Notes under the pieces: model-generated
What the model was told of the DNA's origin: nothing
The model's database searches: none
The model's input: the letters and a program-made list of their open reading frames with translations, nothing else
Translations under genes and position numbers: made by a program
DNA from: Bimastos eiseni
Taxonomy: Eukaryota > Annelida > Clitellata > Crassiclitellata > Lumbricidae
DNA length: 64,000 nt
Reading direction: 5' to 3'
Assembly: GCA_959347315.1 (NCBI GenBank)
Contig: OY365811.1
Location: forward strand, 30,393,904 to 30,457,903
In this document: piece after piece, positions 35,901 to 46,250 of the stretch
How the letters are laid out: every line of letters starts with the position of its first letter
How positions within the stretch are numbered: position 1 is the stretch's first letter

Positions 35901-37742
35901 AGCAGCAGCAGCTGTGTTATAATGCATTTATTATACCCCTCTATCTAATTCGCAATTAGCAGTCGATGATGCTGTGCAAGTTTTGAGTGTAGGACTTGCT
36001 CGCGGTGTCCCTGTTCAGTAACCGTTTCAGAGAAGGCCAGAACCCTTTCTACCCACGTTGCCAGGAGAGTGTTCAAAGTTCTAACCAATGAGATGACATA
36101 TTAAGATGAGATGAGATGAGATGAGATGGGATAGCATTGGATGATGAGCTGAGGTTAGATAAGACAGTTTAGAAAATAAGAGGATCAGATGAGATGAGAT
36201 AAATCGAATGGGGTGGGGACAGTGAGGTGAGGGTGGTGTCAGTCAAGACCAGATGAGGCTACGTTATATTAAAGCCTTTCGCGTTATTCATACTGAATAT
36301 GGGAGAATAATTAAATGTCAGCATACATGCATATCAATGACGCTCTCAAGATAATGGTGCTACATAATCTCTTTGCGCCCGAATGTGACATGCAATTGTG
36401 ACCTTGTAATTTGAGCAGGAAGGTTGACCTTCGCGGCCGGAGTGTCCTTGACCTCGTCAACCGGATGTCGATGACGTTCGACTGGGTTTCGTAAACCTGC
36501 TTTTCCCTTGGTCCCTGACCGCCACAGATGCTCCTGTTACCGCCTCCTCCCATTGGATCGCTGACGACGCCGTATAGAACCCTGCACTCCCACTCCACTG
36601 GAAAAGCCTCCTCCACCATCGAATGCATGGAGCTGTTATCCAGCGCAGAAGCGACGCTGAAATCCAGAAGGTTGATCCGGATGCGTTGACCTGGTAAGGC
36701 GCTGACGGACCACGTCACTTCCGCAGATCCAGTACATGCGGCGGACGGATACAGCGTACTGGCAACGTACAGGAAGTGCGAGTCGACCGGAAACGGAAAT
36801 GGCTTCGTTGGCGCGCAGTCCAGCGTTTCAGGTATAAAAGCTAATTATGTTGCGTGCGGATTACAACAACGTACAACATTATCATCAACATTAGCAGCAG
36901 CAAATACTATCCTCATCATTTTTGCTGTCTTTCTGCTATCATCATTGCCGCCGTCGTCGTCGACATAATCGAAAACAGCCATAGCATCGTCATCGTCATC
37001 ATCAGCATCATCTTCATAATAATAGTAATAATAATAATATAATCATCATCATCATCGCCATCATCATGTCATCGTCATCATCATCATCATCGAAGATAGC
37101 AACAAGCAGTTATGAAATTCTGTTGGATACCGCCGGACCTGGAAGCCGGTTACTCGGATTTGAGACGATATATCCCTAGAAGACCAGTCGCATAAAATGT
37201 GCCACTGTTGCAATACACTCAAACAGTCACACATGCACATATATACATGTACATCTAGGCCTATGCATGCACACACGATGACACGAATGTACATGTATGC
37301 ATACGTATATATACATAGTGTCACGCACATGCAGACATACATACATGCATACATACATACATACATACATATATATATACATACATGCATACATACATAT
37401 ATATATACACATACATACATACATACATATATACATACACACACTCATACATACATACATACGTACATACATATATACATATATACATACACACACTCAT
37501 ACATACATACATACATACATACATTACATACATACATACATACATATATACATACATACATACATACATGCATGCATACATACATACATACATACATACA
37601 TACATACATACATACATACATACATACATACATGCATGCATACATACATACATACGTACATACCTACATACATACATACATACATACATACATACATACA
37701 TACATACATACATACATACATTACATACATAACATGCATACG

Positions 37743-37776
<34 letters not shown>

Positions 37777-40700
37777 CATGCATACATACATACATACATT
37801 ACATACTTAACATGCATACGTACATACATACATACATACATTACATACATAACATGCATACGTACATACATACGTACATACCTACATACATACATACATA
37901 CATGCATACGTACATACATACATACATACATACATACATTACATACATAGCATGCATACGTACATACATACGTACATACATACATTACATACATAACATG
38001 CATACATACATACATACGTACATACCTACATACATACATACATACATACATACATGCATACGTACATACATACATACATACATTACATACATAACATGCA
38101 TACGTACATACATACGTACATACATACATACATACATACATACATACATACATACATACATACATACATACATAAATACATACATACATATATACATGCA
38201 TACATACATAGAGACAGGTAAACAGACCTGAGACGCACTGGTATTCCACTTCGAGGTAAGAGTTGAGGTCGTCGTGACATGGTTCCGTCATGGAGAACGT
38301 ATCGTCGAGAATCCTAACGTGACAGGCTCTTCTTCCGGAACAGTTGGCGTCCATGACGTACGTCGCATCCGCTGAACATCCCACGTATCCGAAGTTCTCG
38401 TGGACGCATCTACTGAGGCGCATCCGACCGTAGAGGGCGCTGCTGACGACGATCACCTCGTTCCAGGAACACTTGATGCGCAGGTGCTCCGAATGACACA
38501 CCTCCGTCGTCCTCATCACTTGCAACCAACGACAGCAGATGGAAGGATGGAAGAAAGGAAGGAAGGGAGAAAGGAAGAAAGAAATGAGGGGAGGTAGGAA
38601 GAAAGGAAGGAAGAAAGGAGAGGAGGTAGGAAGGAAGGGAGGGAGGTAGGAAGAAAGGAAGGAAGAAAGAAGAGGAGGTAGGAAGGAAGGGAGGGAGGGA
38701 GGAAGAAAGGAAGGAAGAAAGAAGAGGAGGTAGGAAGGAAGGGAGGGAGGGAGGAAGAAAGGAAGGAAGAAAGAAGAGGAGGTAGGAAGGAAGGGAGGGA
38801 GGGAGGTAAAAAGGAAGGAAGAAAGAAGGGGAGGTAGGAAGGAAGGGAGGGAGGGAGGTAAAAAGGAAGGAAGAAAGAAGGGGAGGAGGATGGAAGTAGG
38901 GGAGGGAGGAAGAAAGGAAGGAAGAAAGAAGAGGAGGTAGGAAGGAAGGGAGGGAGGGAGGAAGAAAGGAAGGAAGAAAGAAGAGGAGGTAGGAAGGAAG
39001 GGAGGGAGGGAGGAAGAAAGGAAGGAAGAAAGAAGAGGAGGTAGGAAGGAAGGGAGGGAGGGAGGAAGAAAGGAAGGAAGAAAGAAGAGGAGGTAGGAAG
39101 GAAGGGAGGGAGGGAGGTAAAAAGGAAGGAAGAAAGAAGGGGAGGAGGATGGAAGTAGGGGAGGGAGGAAGAAAGGAAGGAAGAAAGAAGAGGAGGTAGG
39201 AAGGAAGGGAGGGAGGGAGGAAGAAAGGAAGGAAGAAAGAAGAGGAGGTAGGAAGGAAGGGAGGGAGGGAGGAAGAAAGGAAGGAAGAAAGAAGAGGAGG
39301 TAGGAAGGAAGGGAGGGAGGGAGGAAGAAAGGAAGGAAGAAAGAAGAGGAGGTAGGAAGGAAGGGAGGGAGGGAGGTAAAAAGGAAGGAAGAAAGAAGGG
39401 GAGGAGGATGGAAGGAGGGGAGGGAGGAAGAAAGGAAGGAAGAAAGAAGAGGAGGTAGGAAGGAAGGGAGGGAGGGAGGAAGAAAGGAAGGAAGAAAGAA
39501 GAGGAGGTAGGAAGGAAGGGAGGGAGGAAGAAAGGAAGGAAGAAAGAAGAGGAGGTAGGAAGGAAGGGAGGGAGGGAGGAAGAAAGGAAGGAAGAAAGAA
39601 GAGGAGGTAGGAAGGAAGGGAGGGAGGGAGGAAGAAAGGAAGGAAGAAAGAAGAGGAGGTAGGAAGGAAGGGAGGGAGGGAGGAAGAAAGGAAGGAAGAA
39701 AGAAGAGGAGGTAGGAAGGAAGGGAGGGAGGGAGGTAAAAAGGAAGGAAGAAAGAAGGGGAGGAGGATGGAAGGAGGGGAGGGAGGAAGGATGGAAGAAA
39801 GAAAGGAAAGAAGGAAGGAAAGGAAATACTATATGTACTACTACTACTAACTCCTCAGTTTCAGTATGTGGCAGATCCTGTTCTACGTAGGTCTAGAGGA
39901 AAGAACAGTTACAGAGGAATAGCCTTACGGAATTATTAGTAATAAGGACTGAATTCAGGAGATGTGGTAACACGTTTCTTAATCCACACTAGATAACTTA
40001 TAGGCGCTCAAGTTGTTAATATTCTTACTAATTATCAATCGCGAGGGCATGTTAGTGGGATATAGGGTATATGACACAATTAATTAACTAGTGAATAGGC
40101 ATGCATAAAAACGTGTCTTTATTACGAATGAGATGAAAGAGGACCGGCCGGAATATAAGGAGACTTCGAACTGTTACCAGAAGGTTGGCTTAGTTGTATT
40201 GATCTGTTTATCTTTGTGCACAGGCTGTAGCCGCTTGACCTGCCTCAGTAAATCCCTGCTGACCTGTCCCAATTAAACGGCTATCGGACACAGATTCGGC
40301 GCACATTATTTCTCTATGCGGACTTTGACGGCTCTTTCTTATGATCCTAGAAGAGCCTTTGATTTGAAGTTATTCGCCCGTTTCGAACGGTTAAACCGGT
40401 AGCGAAAGGCGGAAGAGATCAAAGTAACGTCGTTCGGATCAAAGACGGCGTTCGGTCCATCTGAAACAACTGAAGCGTGGCAGTGCCTGCACGATCAAAT
40501 AGACCCGACCATCGGTCATCGGCTCCGGTCAAGCCAGAATCTAGCCAAAGTCTAGCGACGGCTGGCTTGCGGCGAGAGGACCAAGCGGTTCAGTCAACCG
40601 TGGCAGAAACTGAGAAGGGCAAGGGAGCCAAAGAGATGGAGAGGAAAGGGAGACAAAAAGGATAGAACAGTCTCTGTTGGACGCCAGCTGTGAATATGAG

Positions 40701-42364
40701 GATCCTATTCCTCCTCCTCTTCCTCCTCCTCTTTCTTCTTCTCCTCCTCCTCCTCCTTAGGCTTCTTGTTCCGCTTCATGAAGACGAGACGTCAACCGCA
40801 GGAGCAAAAATAGAGGGCATCCTGAAGAGAAGATGACAGAGGAAGATGATGAAGAAGAGGATAACGAAGAATGCAAAACAATGGCAAAACAAAACTTACA
40901 AGGGTTTATAGCCGTTCAGAACTTCTGAATTGGAGGACGTTTAGTGTGTGTTTTAGAACCACTGCAACTTGACGTGCAATGCGTCATAGCCCATCTCACC
41001 CAGCTTTCCTCATGAAGCTGGGACCGTGTTTACTGAGACTATATACTGTATTTCACCTATGTTATTCTGAAGAATGTCTGCTTTGTGTTCCTCGAATTGT
41101 CTTTTTGGTGCTAATTTAGGAAACCTCTCCAACGGCACTGGGTACTTTCCAGGCTTCAGGTAAACCTCATCAGCTTCTCATTCTCTCTAATGTGATTAGT
41201 CCACGCCACTTCGACCTTCTTTCTGACCTCAAATCCTCGTAACCCCAAAACATTTGTGTAGCTCTTCCTTTCACTTTCTCCATTTTCCCCATGCCCTGTT
41301 TCAGGTATGGATTCAATACTTGAATGCAGCATGCCAGATGTTGGCCAGCTAGTGATCTGTATTTGGTTACATCAGTACTGTATCCTTGTCTCTGGTGACT
41401 ATTATCCTTCTTATCAGACCTAACGTTGAGTGAGCCACTTCTGCTGCTAGTACTTACTACTTCGCCATTAAAAGATTTGCACTCTTGTGCATAGGTACTC
41501 AAAAATCCATATAGGCCTAGATGATGAGGTTAGATCTTCTTCATACATTTTTCACTTTTTTTCTATCGTTCCAAATTCCGTCCCAACGAAAGTGCCGCCC
41601 GGAGCGACTGCCCCCCCCCCCCCCAGTAGCCTAAGCGAGTGCACAATGCCACACTATGTGCGAACTCCGCCACGAATTGTACTCTGCCAATGCCAGTCCC
41701 AAGCCCGGATAAAGGAGGAGGGCGACGCTAATGGTCATTGTTACCACACAGTGTCGTTAAACTGCAACTACCACGGGACCACCACCACACTATGTGCGCT
41801 GTGAGCCAACAATGTTCTTTCATAATAGGTATTTTCTACATGTATAGCTAGGTTATCCTTATCCTATAGGCCAGTTAGAACTTAGAATACAGACTGTACA
41901 TGTGTAAATGAACTTTTTGATCCGATCTCACTTAGCCAAGCAGCGCTGTATACAATCTATAGGCCTAATAATGATCTTTAAAAGTGCCAGTGGTCAGATA
42001 CACAGACATAAAACCGCGTGACTAGTGACCATAGTTCATATATATATATATATATATATTAATAATAATTATTACAAACATATAAGTTACATAAATGCGC
42101 ACACACAAGTATCGAATTAGCTCAATATAAATTAATTAGGCTACTTGACATGCATTGTTCGTTTGTGTAGGCCTAGTAGTTAATGACTAATCGTTATATC
42201 CGGACAGTTTCTATCTGTCTCTATCTCTGTCTCTATCTCTGTCTCTGTCTCTGTCTCTGTCTCTTACCTGTTGCCGTGTGTGTGCATGTGAAGCGAACAG
42301 CGGTGTAGATGAGGCTGAAGGTAACATTCTGGGCAACAATATCCCAGATAAAGAAGAGCCGCAT
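32918..42364 (-). CDS. SUEL lectin-CUB-sushi single-pass membrane protein
   Basis: Six minus-strand exons join in frame to 384 residues. Order: hydrophobic N-terminus (1-30, likely signal peptide), SUEL/rhamnose-binding lectin domain (about 39-127), CUB-like domain (about 133-275), one sushi/CCP domain (about 278-326), transmembrane helix (about 331-350) with basic stop-transfer NRILRPQ, and a 26-residue tail. SUEL domains bind galactose or rhamnose; CUB and sushi modules mediate protein contacts, so a cell-surface recognition or adhesion role is inferred, not shown. Domain calls rest on motifs: YGR, ANCSGRRAC and YLEVEYQC for SUEL; four cysteines and ENLW for sushi. The domain-encoding exons are firm. 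The first and last exons rest on splice sites and matching phase only. The long introns hold a TACA array and a 1.3-kb polypurine minisatellite. Confidence 0.75.
33123..33305. repeat. ACAT/ATGT tetranucleotide array with strand switch
   Basis: (ACAT)n runs to about 33288, then flips to (ATGT)n until about 33304, making an inverted junction. In the last intron of the lectin gene. Confidence 0.95.
33306..33515 (-). repeat. tRNA-derived SINE (minus)
   Basis: On the minus strand the head reads GGTGGCGTAGCGATTGGC, then CGGGTCATAGGTTCCAAACC (degenerate B box), then GTCACTGCGTAACGAACTTG and CTATGAGGAAGGTAACGG, parallel to the SINE at 31014. Confidence 0.75.
33743..33830 (-). CDS. Lectin-CUB-sushi gene exon 5 (transmembrane helix)
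   Basis: Acceptor CTCGTTGTTAG, donor AG|GTAACG. Encodes GILILVALGSGTVVCVLSVL then IFNRILRPQ: a single helix followed by basic residues. Incoming phase 1 matches the sushi exon exactly. Too short to show as a long open frame. Confidence 0.72.
34152..34441 (+). mobile_element. 5'-truncated LINE insertion with GAT tail
   Basis: Encodes the C-terminus of a non-LTR reverse-transcriptase protein (ELFGHICRMDNERNIKS, RRRGRPCREWLDDIDDW) to a stop, then a (GAT)n tail. Flanked by the 9-bp duplication ACAGCAGTA at 34143-34151 and 34442-34450. Only about 80 codons survive. Confidence 0.85.
35149..35290 (+). repeat. tRNA-derived SINE
   Basis: GGCCCGGTGGCCGATTGGTT is an A-box-like tRNA head; GTCAGTTTCGGGGACGC occupies the B-box place. 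Lies just outside the sushi exon. Confidence 0.6.
35363..35524 (-). CDS. Lectin-CUB-sushi gene exon 4 (sushi/CCP domain)
   Basis: Acceptor TGTGCCCTTCAG, donor G|GTAACT. Encodes IGCHDLEAPSGGWV, KAIFGC, TWRLDCFENLWRGN and GNCTLPSF: four cysteines and the late tryptophan of a single CCP module, complete in one phase-1 exon. Confidence 0.82.
36403..36840 (-). CDS. Lectin-CUB-sushi gene exon 3 (CUB-like domain)
   Basis: Acceptor ATTAG, donor CAAG|GTCACA. Encodes ETLDCAPTKPFPF, AEVTWSVSALPGQRIRINLLD, VEWECRVLYGVVSD and STFLLKLQ. The pattern (C, then RIRINLLDF, then C, ending in FLLKL) resembles divergent CUB domains found next to SUEL modules. Calcium-site residues are not convincing. Enters and leaves in phase 1. 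Confidence 0.8.
36880..37092. repeat. ATC/TCG trinucleotide-rich tract
   Basis: Imperfect (ATC)n, (TCG)n and (AAT)n runs just upstream of the CUB exon on the minus strand. Confidence 0.85.
37320..38215. repeat. 0.9-kb TACA tetranucleotide array
   Basis: Long (TACA)n with recurrent variant blocks of the form TAACATGCATACGTACATAC (near 37728, 37808, 37851, 37996 and 38094), so it carries a second-level structure. Lies 13 bp from the SUEL exon. Open frames in it (HTYI or CMYV repeats) are artefacts. Confidence 0.95.
38228..38518 (-). CDS. Lectin-CUB-sushi gene exon 2 (SUEL domain)
   Basis: Encodes EVCHSEHLRIKCSWNEV, then SALYGRMRLSRC, ANCSGRRACHVRILDDTF, EPCHDDLNSYLEVEYQC. The cysteine spacing, YGR and YLEVxYxC are hallmarks of the SUEL (PF02140-type) lectin fold; the usual DPC is EPC here. 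Acceptor is CAAG (weaker than CAG); donor CAG|GTCTGT. Confidence 0.9.
38541..39830. repeat. 1.3-kb polypurine minisatellite (52-bp unit) with higher-order repeat
   Basis: Almost pure purine on the plus strand. The main unit is 52 bp (AAGAAAGGAAGGAAGAAAGA, then AGAGGAGGTAGGAAGGAAGG and a GAGGG run). A variant with GGTAAAAAGG begins at 38805, 38857, 39116, 39375 and 39734; the 259-bp spacing repeats twice. Lies in intron 1 of the lectin gene, 22 bp from the SUEL exon. Confidence 0.95.
39831..42267 (-). other. Remainder of lectin gene intron 1
   Basis: No exon supported. Contains pyrimidine-rich and purine-rich stretches (40620-40870), a poly-C run at 41612-41625, repeat module M, a (TA)n run near 42040-42058 and a (CTGT)n run at 42210-42263 abutting exon 1. 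Confidence 0.55.
41689..41769 (+). repeat. Dispersed repeat module M, copy 3
   Basis: TGCCAGTCCCAAGCCCGGAT to GTCGTTAAACTGCAAC; the least decayed of the three copies. Confidence 0.75.
42268..42364 (-). CDS. Lectin-CUB-sushi gene exon 1 (start and signal peptide)
   Basis: Begins at an ATG reading MRLFFIWDIVAQNVTF and ends at a strong CAG|GTAAGA donor, leaving one base (G) that completes a Val codon with the next exon. The N-terminus is apolar but not an ideal signal peptide. Chosen because the phase fits exactly and no better start is seen upstream. Confidence 0.5.
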
Positions 42365-43294
42365 GTCTTCTCCTTCTTCTTTGTCGTCAACTGATGATGA
42401 TACGCAAGAGACCTAAGAGGGTCTCTCCAATTGAAAACCGATTGATAAAGCATCATCATCCAATCAGATATGATGCCCAGCTGCTGCTGCTGCTTGTCCA
42501 GCAGCCGAGCGTCAGGCAGTCTGGCATCAGATCACTCCTCCTTTTCCTTATTATGCTCTTTGCCTTCCTTGTATATACATTCTCTTCCTCTCAAGCCCTG
42601 CCTACACCCTCTCCCAATCTCCTCATCATACTGTTCGTATTCCATTTCCATGTCTCCTGCTTCCTCCCACACTCTTCCTTTTCTTCTTCTTTTCCCTCTC
42701 ATCCTCGCCATCATCTTCCACGTCCTCCTCCTGCTGTTCATTTATCTTCCCTCCTCCTCCTCCTCCTCGTCTTCACGCATGGCTGACTGCTCTTCCTTCT
42801 GGTCTCTGCTTCCACTGATGGAGCATGTCAGTTAGGCGTCGTCTCTTCATCCTTCCTTCTACACCTGATCGCCCACTTCTTCCTCCTTCTCTTTTCGTTG
42901 TGTCTCCTAATACTCCTTCTCCTCTCTTAAACGCTTCCTCTTCCATCATCTTTTCTTCCTCCATCTGTGATTCATCCTCTATACAATTCTCATTCCCACT
43001 GATCATCCTCTCCCTGGATCTATATTATTCTCGTCTCCTTTCTTCTCGAATTCCTTCCGGTCTCTGCTCACTGTTAAGACCCAATTCCCATGGTTGTATT
43101 TGGCAGAGATTCAGCCTCCCTATTAAAAGGTTTAAATTAAGGTACTAAGCCGTTTTCGTGTAATGCTTTCGTTCTTCCAATTCTCATTTTCAAATACTTT
43201 CATACTAATATCTTATTCAGATTAACTTCTGTTTCATCTTCTCGAAAACGATTTCCCTTTCTTCCCTCTTTAGCAGGCCCTACTACTAACCTTC

Positions 43295-43365
43295 TTAACC
43301 CTTTAACGACAAGCATTTACTCAAATGTATGGGAAAACATATGCAGCTGGTCGTTAAAGGGTTAA
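43295..43365. mobile_element. 71-bp TTAA-type MITE, copy 2
   Basis: Begins TTAACCCTTTAACGACAAGC and ends GCTGGTCGTTAAAGGGTTAA. Ends match copy 1 at 6410, but the middle differs. Confidence 0.7.
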
Positions 43366-44519
43366 GAGCTATCAGCCATTACTTCTCTTTTGTGCATCCT
43401 GGTTTTCGATAAATCATAATTTATGTAGCACCACTTCAAGATTCTAACTCAATCCTTCATCCTAATTAGGCTTCATGCACGCACTTCGTTATTCCTTGTA
43501 ACCAACTAATTGATATTTGTATATTCAGACTGCATATTTGTCTTATCCAAACTTCAATACTAGAACTACAAATTTCGCAAACTCTTCAGGACAATGTTAT
43601 TGGCAGGTGACTCTATCCTCTTGAAAAGAAACTCGTTTATAAAGTCTGAACAGTGGATCCCATTTAAACAAGACTTCAAGGAAAGGAGGAAAGGAGAGGA
43701 CCTTAGAATGCATTGCACGTGATAGAAAGAATAAACTAATGAGGACACAAGACGCTTTGGACTCTCAAGGAAAAAGCATTCGATCTAACGAATAATCTAA
43801 GACAACACTCCTGCCAGCATTTCTATGGATAGATGGATTTCCTATGTGAATTTGAGTCCTATGTTGGCTCCATGTTGGTTGTTGGCAGAAGGGAAGAGAT
43901 TGCTCAGATGTAACAATTGATTACATAGTACACACACCAACAGGTGGCAGGAACTGACAACAGCGACGATATTGTCTAAACAGCATGCCTCTGAATGCGC
44001 TCATCACTCCACCATACTGCACAAGGAGTTGCAAGGGAGAGGATTGATACTCCTATGCCAAGGCAGAGAAAATGAAGTTGCTAACACTTCGTGCCAATGG
44101 ACGGCTGCTTCTCAATCTAGCCAAAAGGACTGCAGTCCCTCTTCCTCGTCACTACAGCAGCCTTTGCTTAGCTCTTACCTCATTCCCATCGACTTGTACT
44201 TCATTAGTTAAACCATTGCTCAAAATAGTATGTAGACAGTAACAAAAACTGAGAAGCATGGTCTAGAGATTCTAAAGATGTCCAAACCATATAACAACAT
44301 ATTTCTGTTAATTCCACCAAGTCCTCAATTGCTAGAGCAAGAAAGATAAACAAAAGAAAAAAACAGAATAAGATAACTGGACCTTTGGACAATTGCAAAG
44401 TGTAAGTACTTGAATAATTGTACACAATATACTGGTATTTGGATACTTGTACTGGATGCAACTACTCTCTGCATGCAGTCGCATGGCCGCATACCCAAAT
44501 TTGACAACATCTCCAGCTG

Positions 44520-44640
44520 TATGCGAGGTGTCCTCCACTGGCTTCCCCTCGGAGCAAATTGAGTATATAATAGCTGCCTTAGTCTGGCGATGCCTCAGTA
44601 GTAGTCACCTTGAAGAGCCGCTATACATAATAAAAATAAA
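44520..44640 (+). mobile_element. CR1-like LINE 3' remnant
   Basis: One frame reads EQIEYIIAALVWRCLSSSH, a typical CR1 RT C-terminal block, followed by CACCTTGAAGAGCCGCTATA, the LINE 3' tail motif. Confidence 0.65.
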
Positions 44641-46092
44641 ACACGATAAAAGCATTCAAACTGCACAACTCCTCCTTTTGGTTTTAGTAATCAATGATTT
44701 TAGTTGCCATGTAGACTTCACACCTTTTTTCTAAAACAATTTATGTGGCAGGAAAGATCTCAAGCAAGGCATATCTATTATAGCTAACGTTGTCATCTAG
44801 CATCTGCTTAAAATGCGTCATTTTTTACAGTTAACAAAAGCAGAGGAAAAGTTAAAATTATGCAGAAGTTCCCATTTGGGATAAAGGCAATTAATTAAGC
44901 AAGGCTAATAATTGTCAAAAGCATTTCAGATGTTTGCACAACAGTTGTTAGATTTTAGCATGGCATAGACTTTAATAATTAGGTTGCATAGCACAAAAGA
45001 GGTAAAAATCACAGCCTACCATTTAATAGTACCCGCAATGCAGCTATTTGTATATACTTGCCTAATCATGTCGAAAAACATCAAGTTATCTTCAATTCGT
45101 AATTACAGAGGCAAACAAAGTCACACTCGAATAATTGTCAACATTATTAAAAGCTCGTATTACAGAAAGCCCACGTTCCAGTATTACCAAGTTACAAAAA
45201 ACGATTTAGCAAAATTGTATACCAGAAACCGACAAAGTAAGTCACTGGAATATCGCAATTAATCCCAGACTGGATAACATTTACTACTTCTCTAGATGTT
45301 ACTTTCGAACTTAAAGCCAAATGAAGCCGGATGAGATTTCGCTGGGTCAAAGGTCGCCAATTCTTCTGGTTCTGTGTCAACTCGATGATACGTCTGTTGG
45401 CCAAAAACGGGGGAAAAACGGGAAGAGTCGAAACTGACGTCGATCGATGCCATTCCACTTCGCGGTGAAACCCTCTCCCCTTCTGATTTATCCAAACCTG
45501 ATGGAAAACATGGTCATCACAATTTCGTTCAAACAATCACAATTAGGGCTGGTACTGATCAAAAATTCATTTGTTAATTGAAAATTTAACTTCAATTAAT
45601 CGATTAAATTAGTATCTGCTGCATACAGTATGACGGCTAAATTTTTTTACCCATGACTTTTCCATAATCATTAACCTAGCGCAAAATGTCACTTCATTTT
45701 CCACCCAGATGTTTCACATTATCAATGTTAGCCACTTTTTTTACTCTAACATCAGGAAAAAGTTTTTTTAAAATTGAACAAGCCAAAATTAATTTAACAA
45801 AATCTTTAATGATCAATCAATCGATTAATTATGGTATACATTAAAGTCTCCAGTATTACACTAAATATTTTATGCTTTCAATACCATTGACTACCTCAGA
45901 TTTTACTGCTAGATTTTTTTCTTTTTGTGAAAATTTGGACACACTATAATCCCCAAATGAGGTCCCTGGCTTGAAGGATCACCCAATGGAGGAAAAGACA
46001 ACCAAAGATGCAAACCATGTACCTCTGTTTATGCAGCTCTTCCAAGTAGTTCATAAAAGGTGCAATATAAATTCCTCATACAAAACACACCA

Positions 46093-46250
46093 TTAGATGT
46101 TAGAGCCAAACCCAATCTTACCAGATCCCTCTTCATGAGTCTCAACCACAACAATATCATTTTCATCCTTAACTCTGACTACAGAAGCAGCAGAGGCCAG
46201 TTCATCATCGTTGCTACTGCCACCCGCCTCCTCAGTTTCAGGGACGACAG
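46093..46250 (-). CDS. Unrecognised membrane protein exon 4 (C-terminus, stop)
   Basis: Acceptor CCTTTGTAG, phase 1 matching exon 3. Encodes AVVPETEEAGGSSNDDELA, then ENDIVVVETHEEG and ends KIGFGSNI with TAA at 46093-46095. Confidence 0.82.

Larger units (their letters stand above)
42365..46092. other. Intergenic region between the lectin and anchored-protein genes
   Basis: Pyrimidine-rich stretch 42530-43070 with spurious open frames, a 71-bp MITE at 43295, a LINE remnant near 44520-44640, and otherwise AT-rich sequence without supported genes. Confidence 0.55.

Noticed and set aside
37197..38231. Long open frames of 126-344 codons reading HTYI or CMYV on both strands
   Set aside because: Pure translation of the TACA tetranucleotide array, which has no stops in several frames.
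33123..39830. CRISPR-like regular repeats
   Set aside because: Repeats are simple tetranucleotide and minisatellite arrays with no unique spacers, in a eukaryotic genome.
40696..40836. Plus-strand 46-codon frame starting MRILFLLLFLLLF, like a signal peptide
   Set aside because: Leucine run comes from a (CTC)n/(CTT)n microsatellite; there is no downstream coding sequence.
42394..43148. Overlapping open frames rich in Ser, Leu and Phe (plus) and Glu, Lys and Arg (minus)
   Set aside because: Pyrimidine-rich low-complexity DNA; no splice-phase support and no recognisable motif.
45292..45536. Minus-strand frame ending FGFKFESNI, near the anchored-protein gene whose last exon ends KIGFGSNI
   Set aside because: The gene already has a terminal exon with correct phase and stop at 46093; this frame lies downstream of that stop and I could not fit an acceptor with confidence. 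The similar endings are probably chance.
45546..45845. Possible transposon beginning TAGGGCTGGTACTGATC with ATTAATCGATTAA words
   Set aside because: Only one end recognisable; no inverted partner or duplication found.
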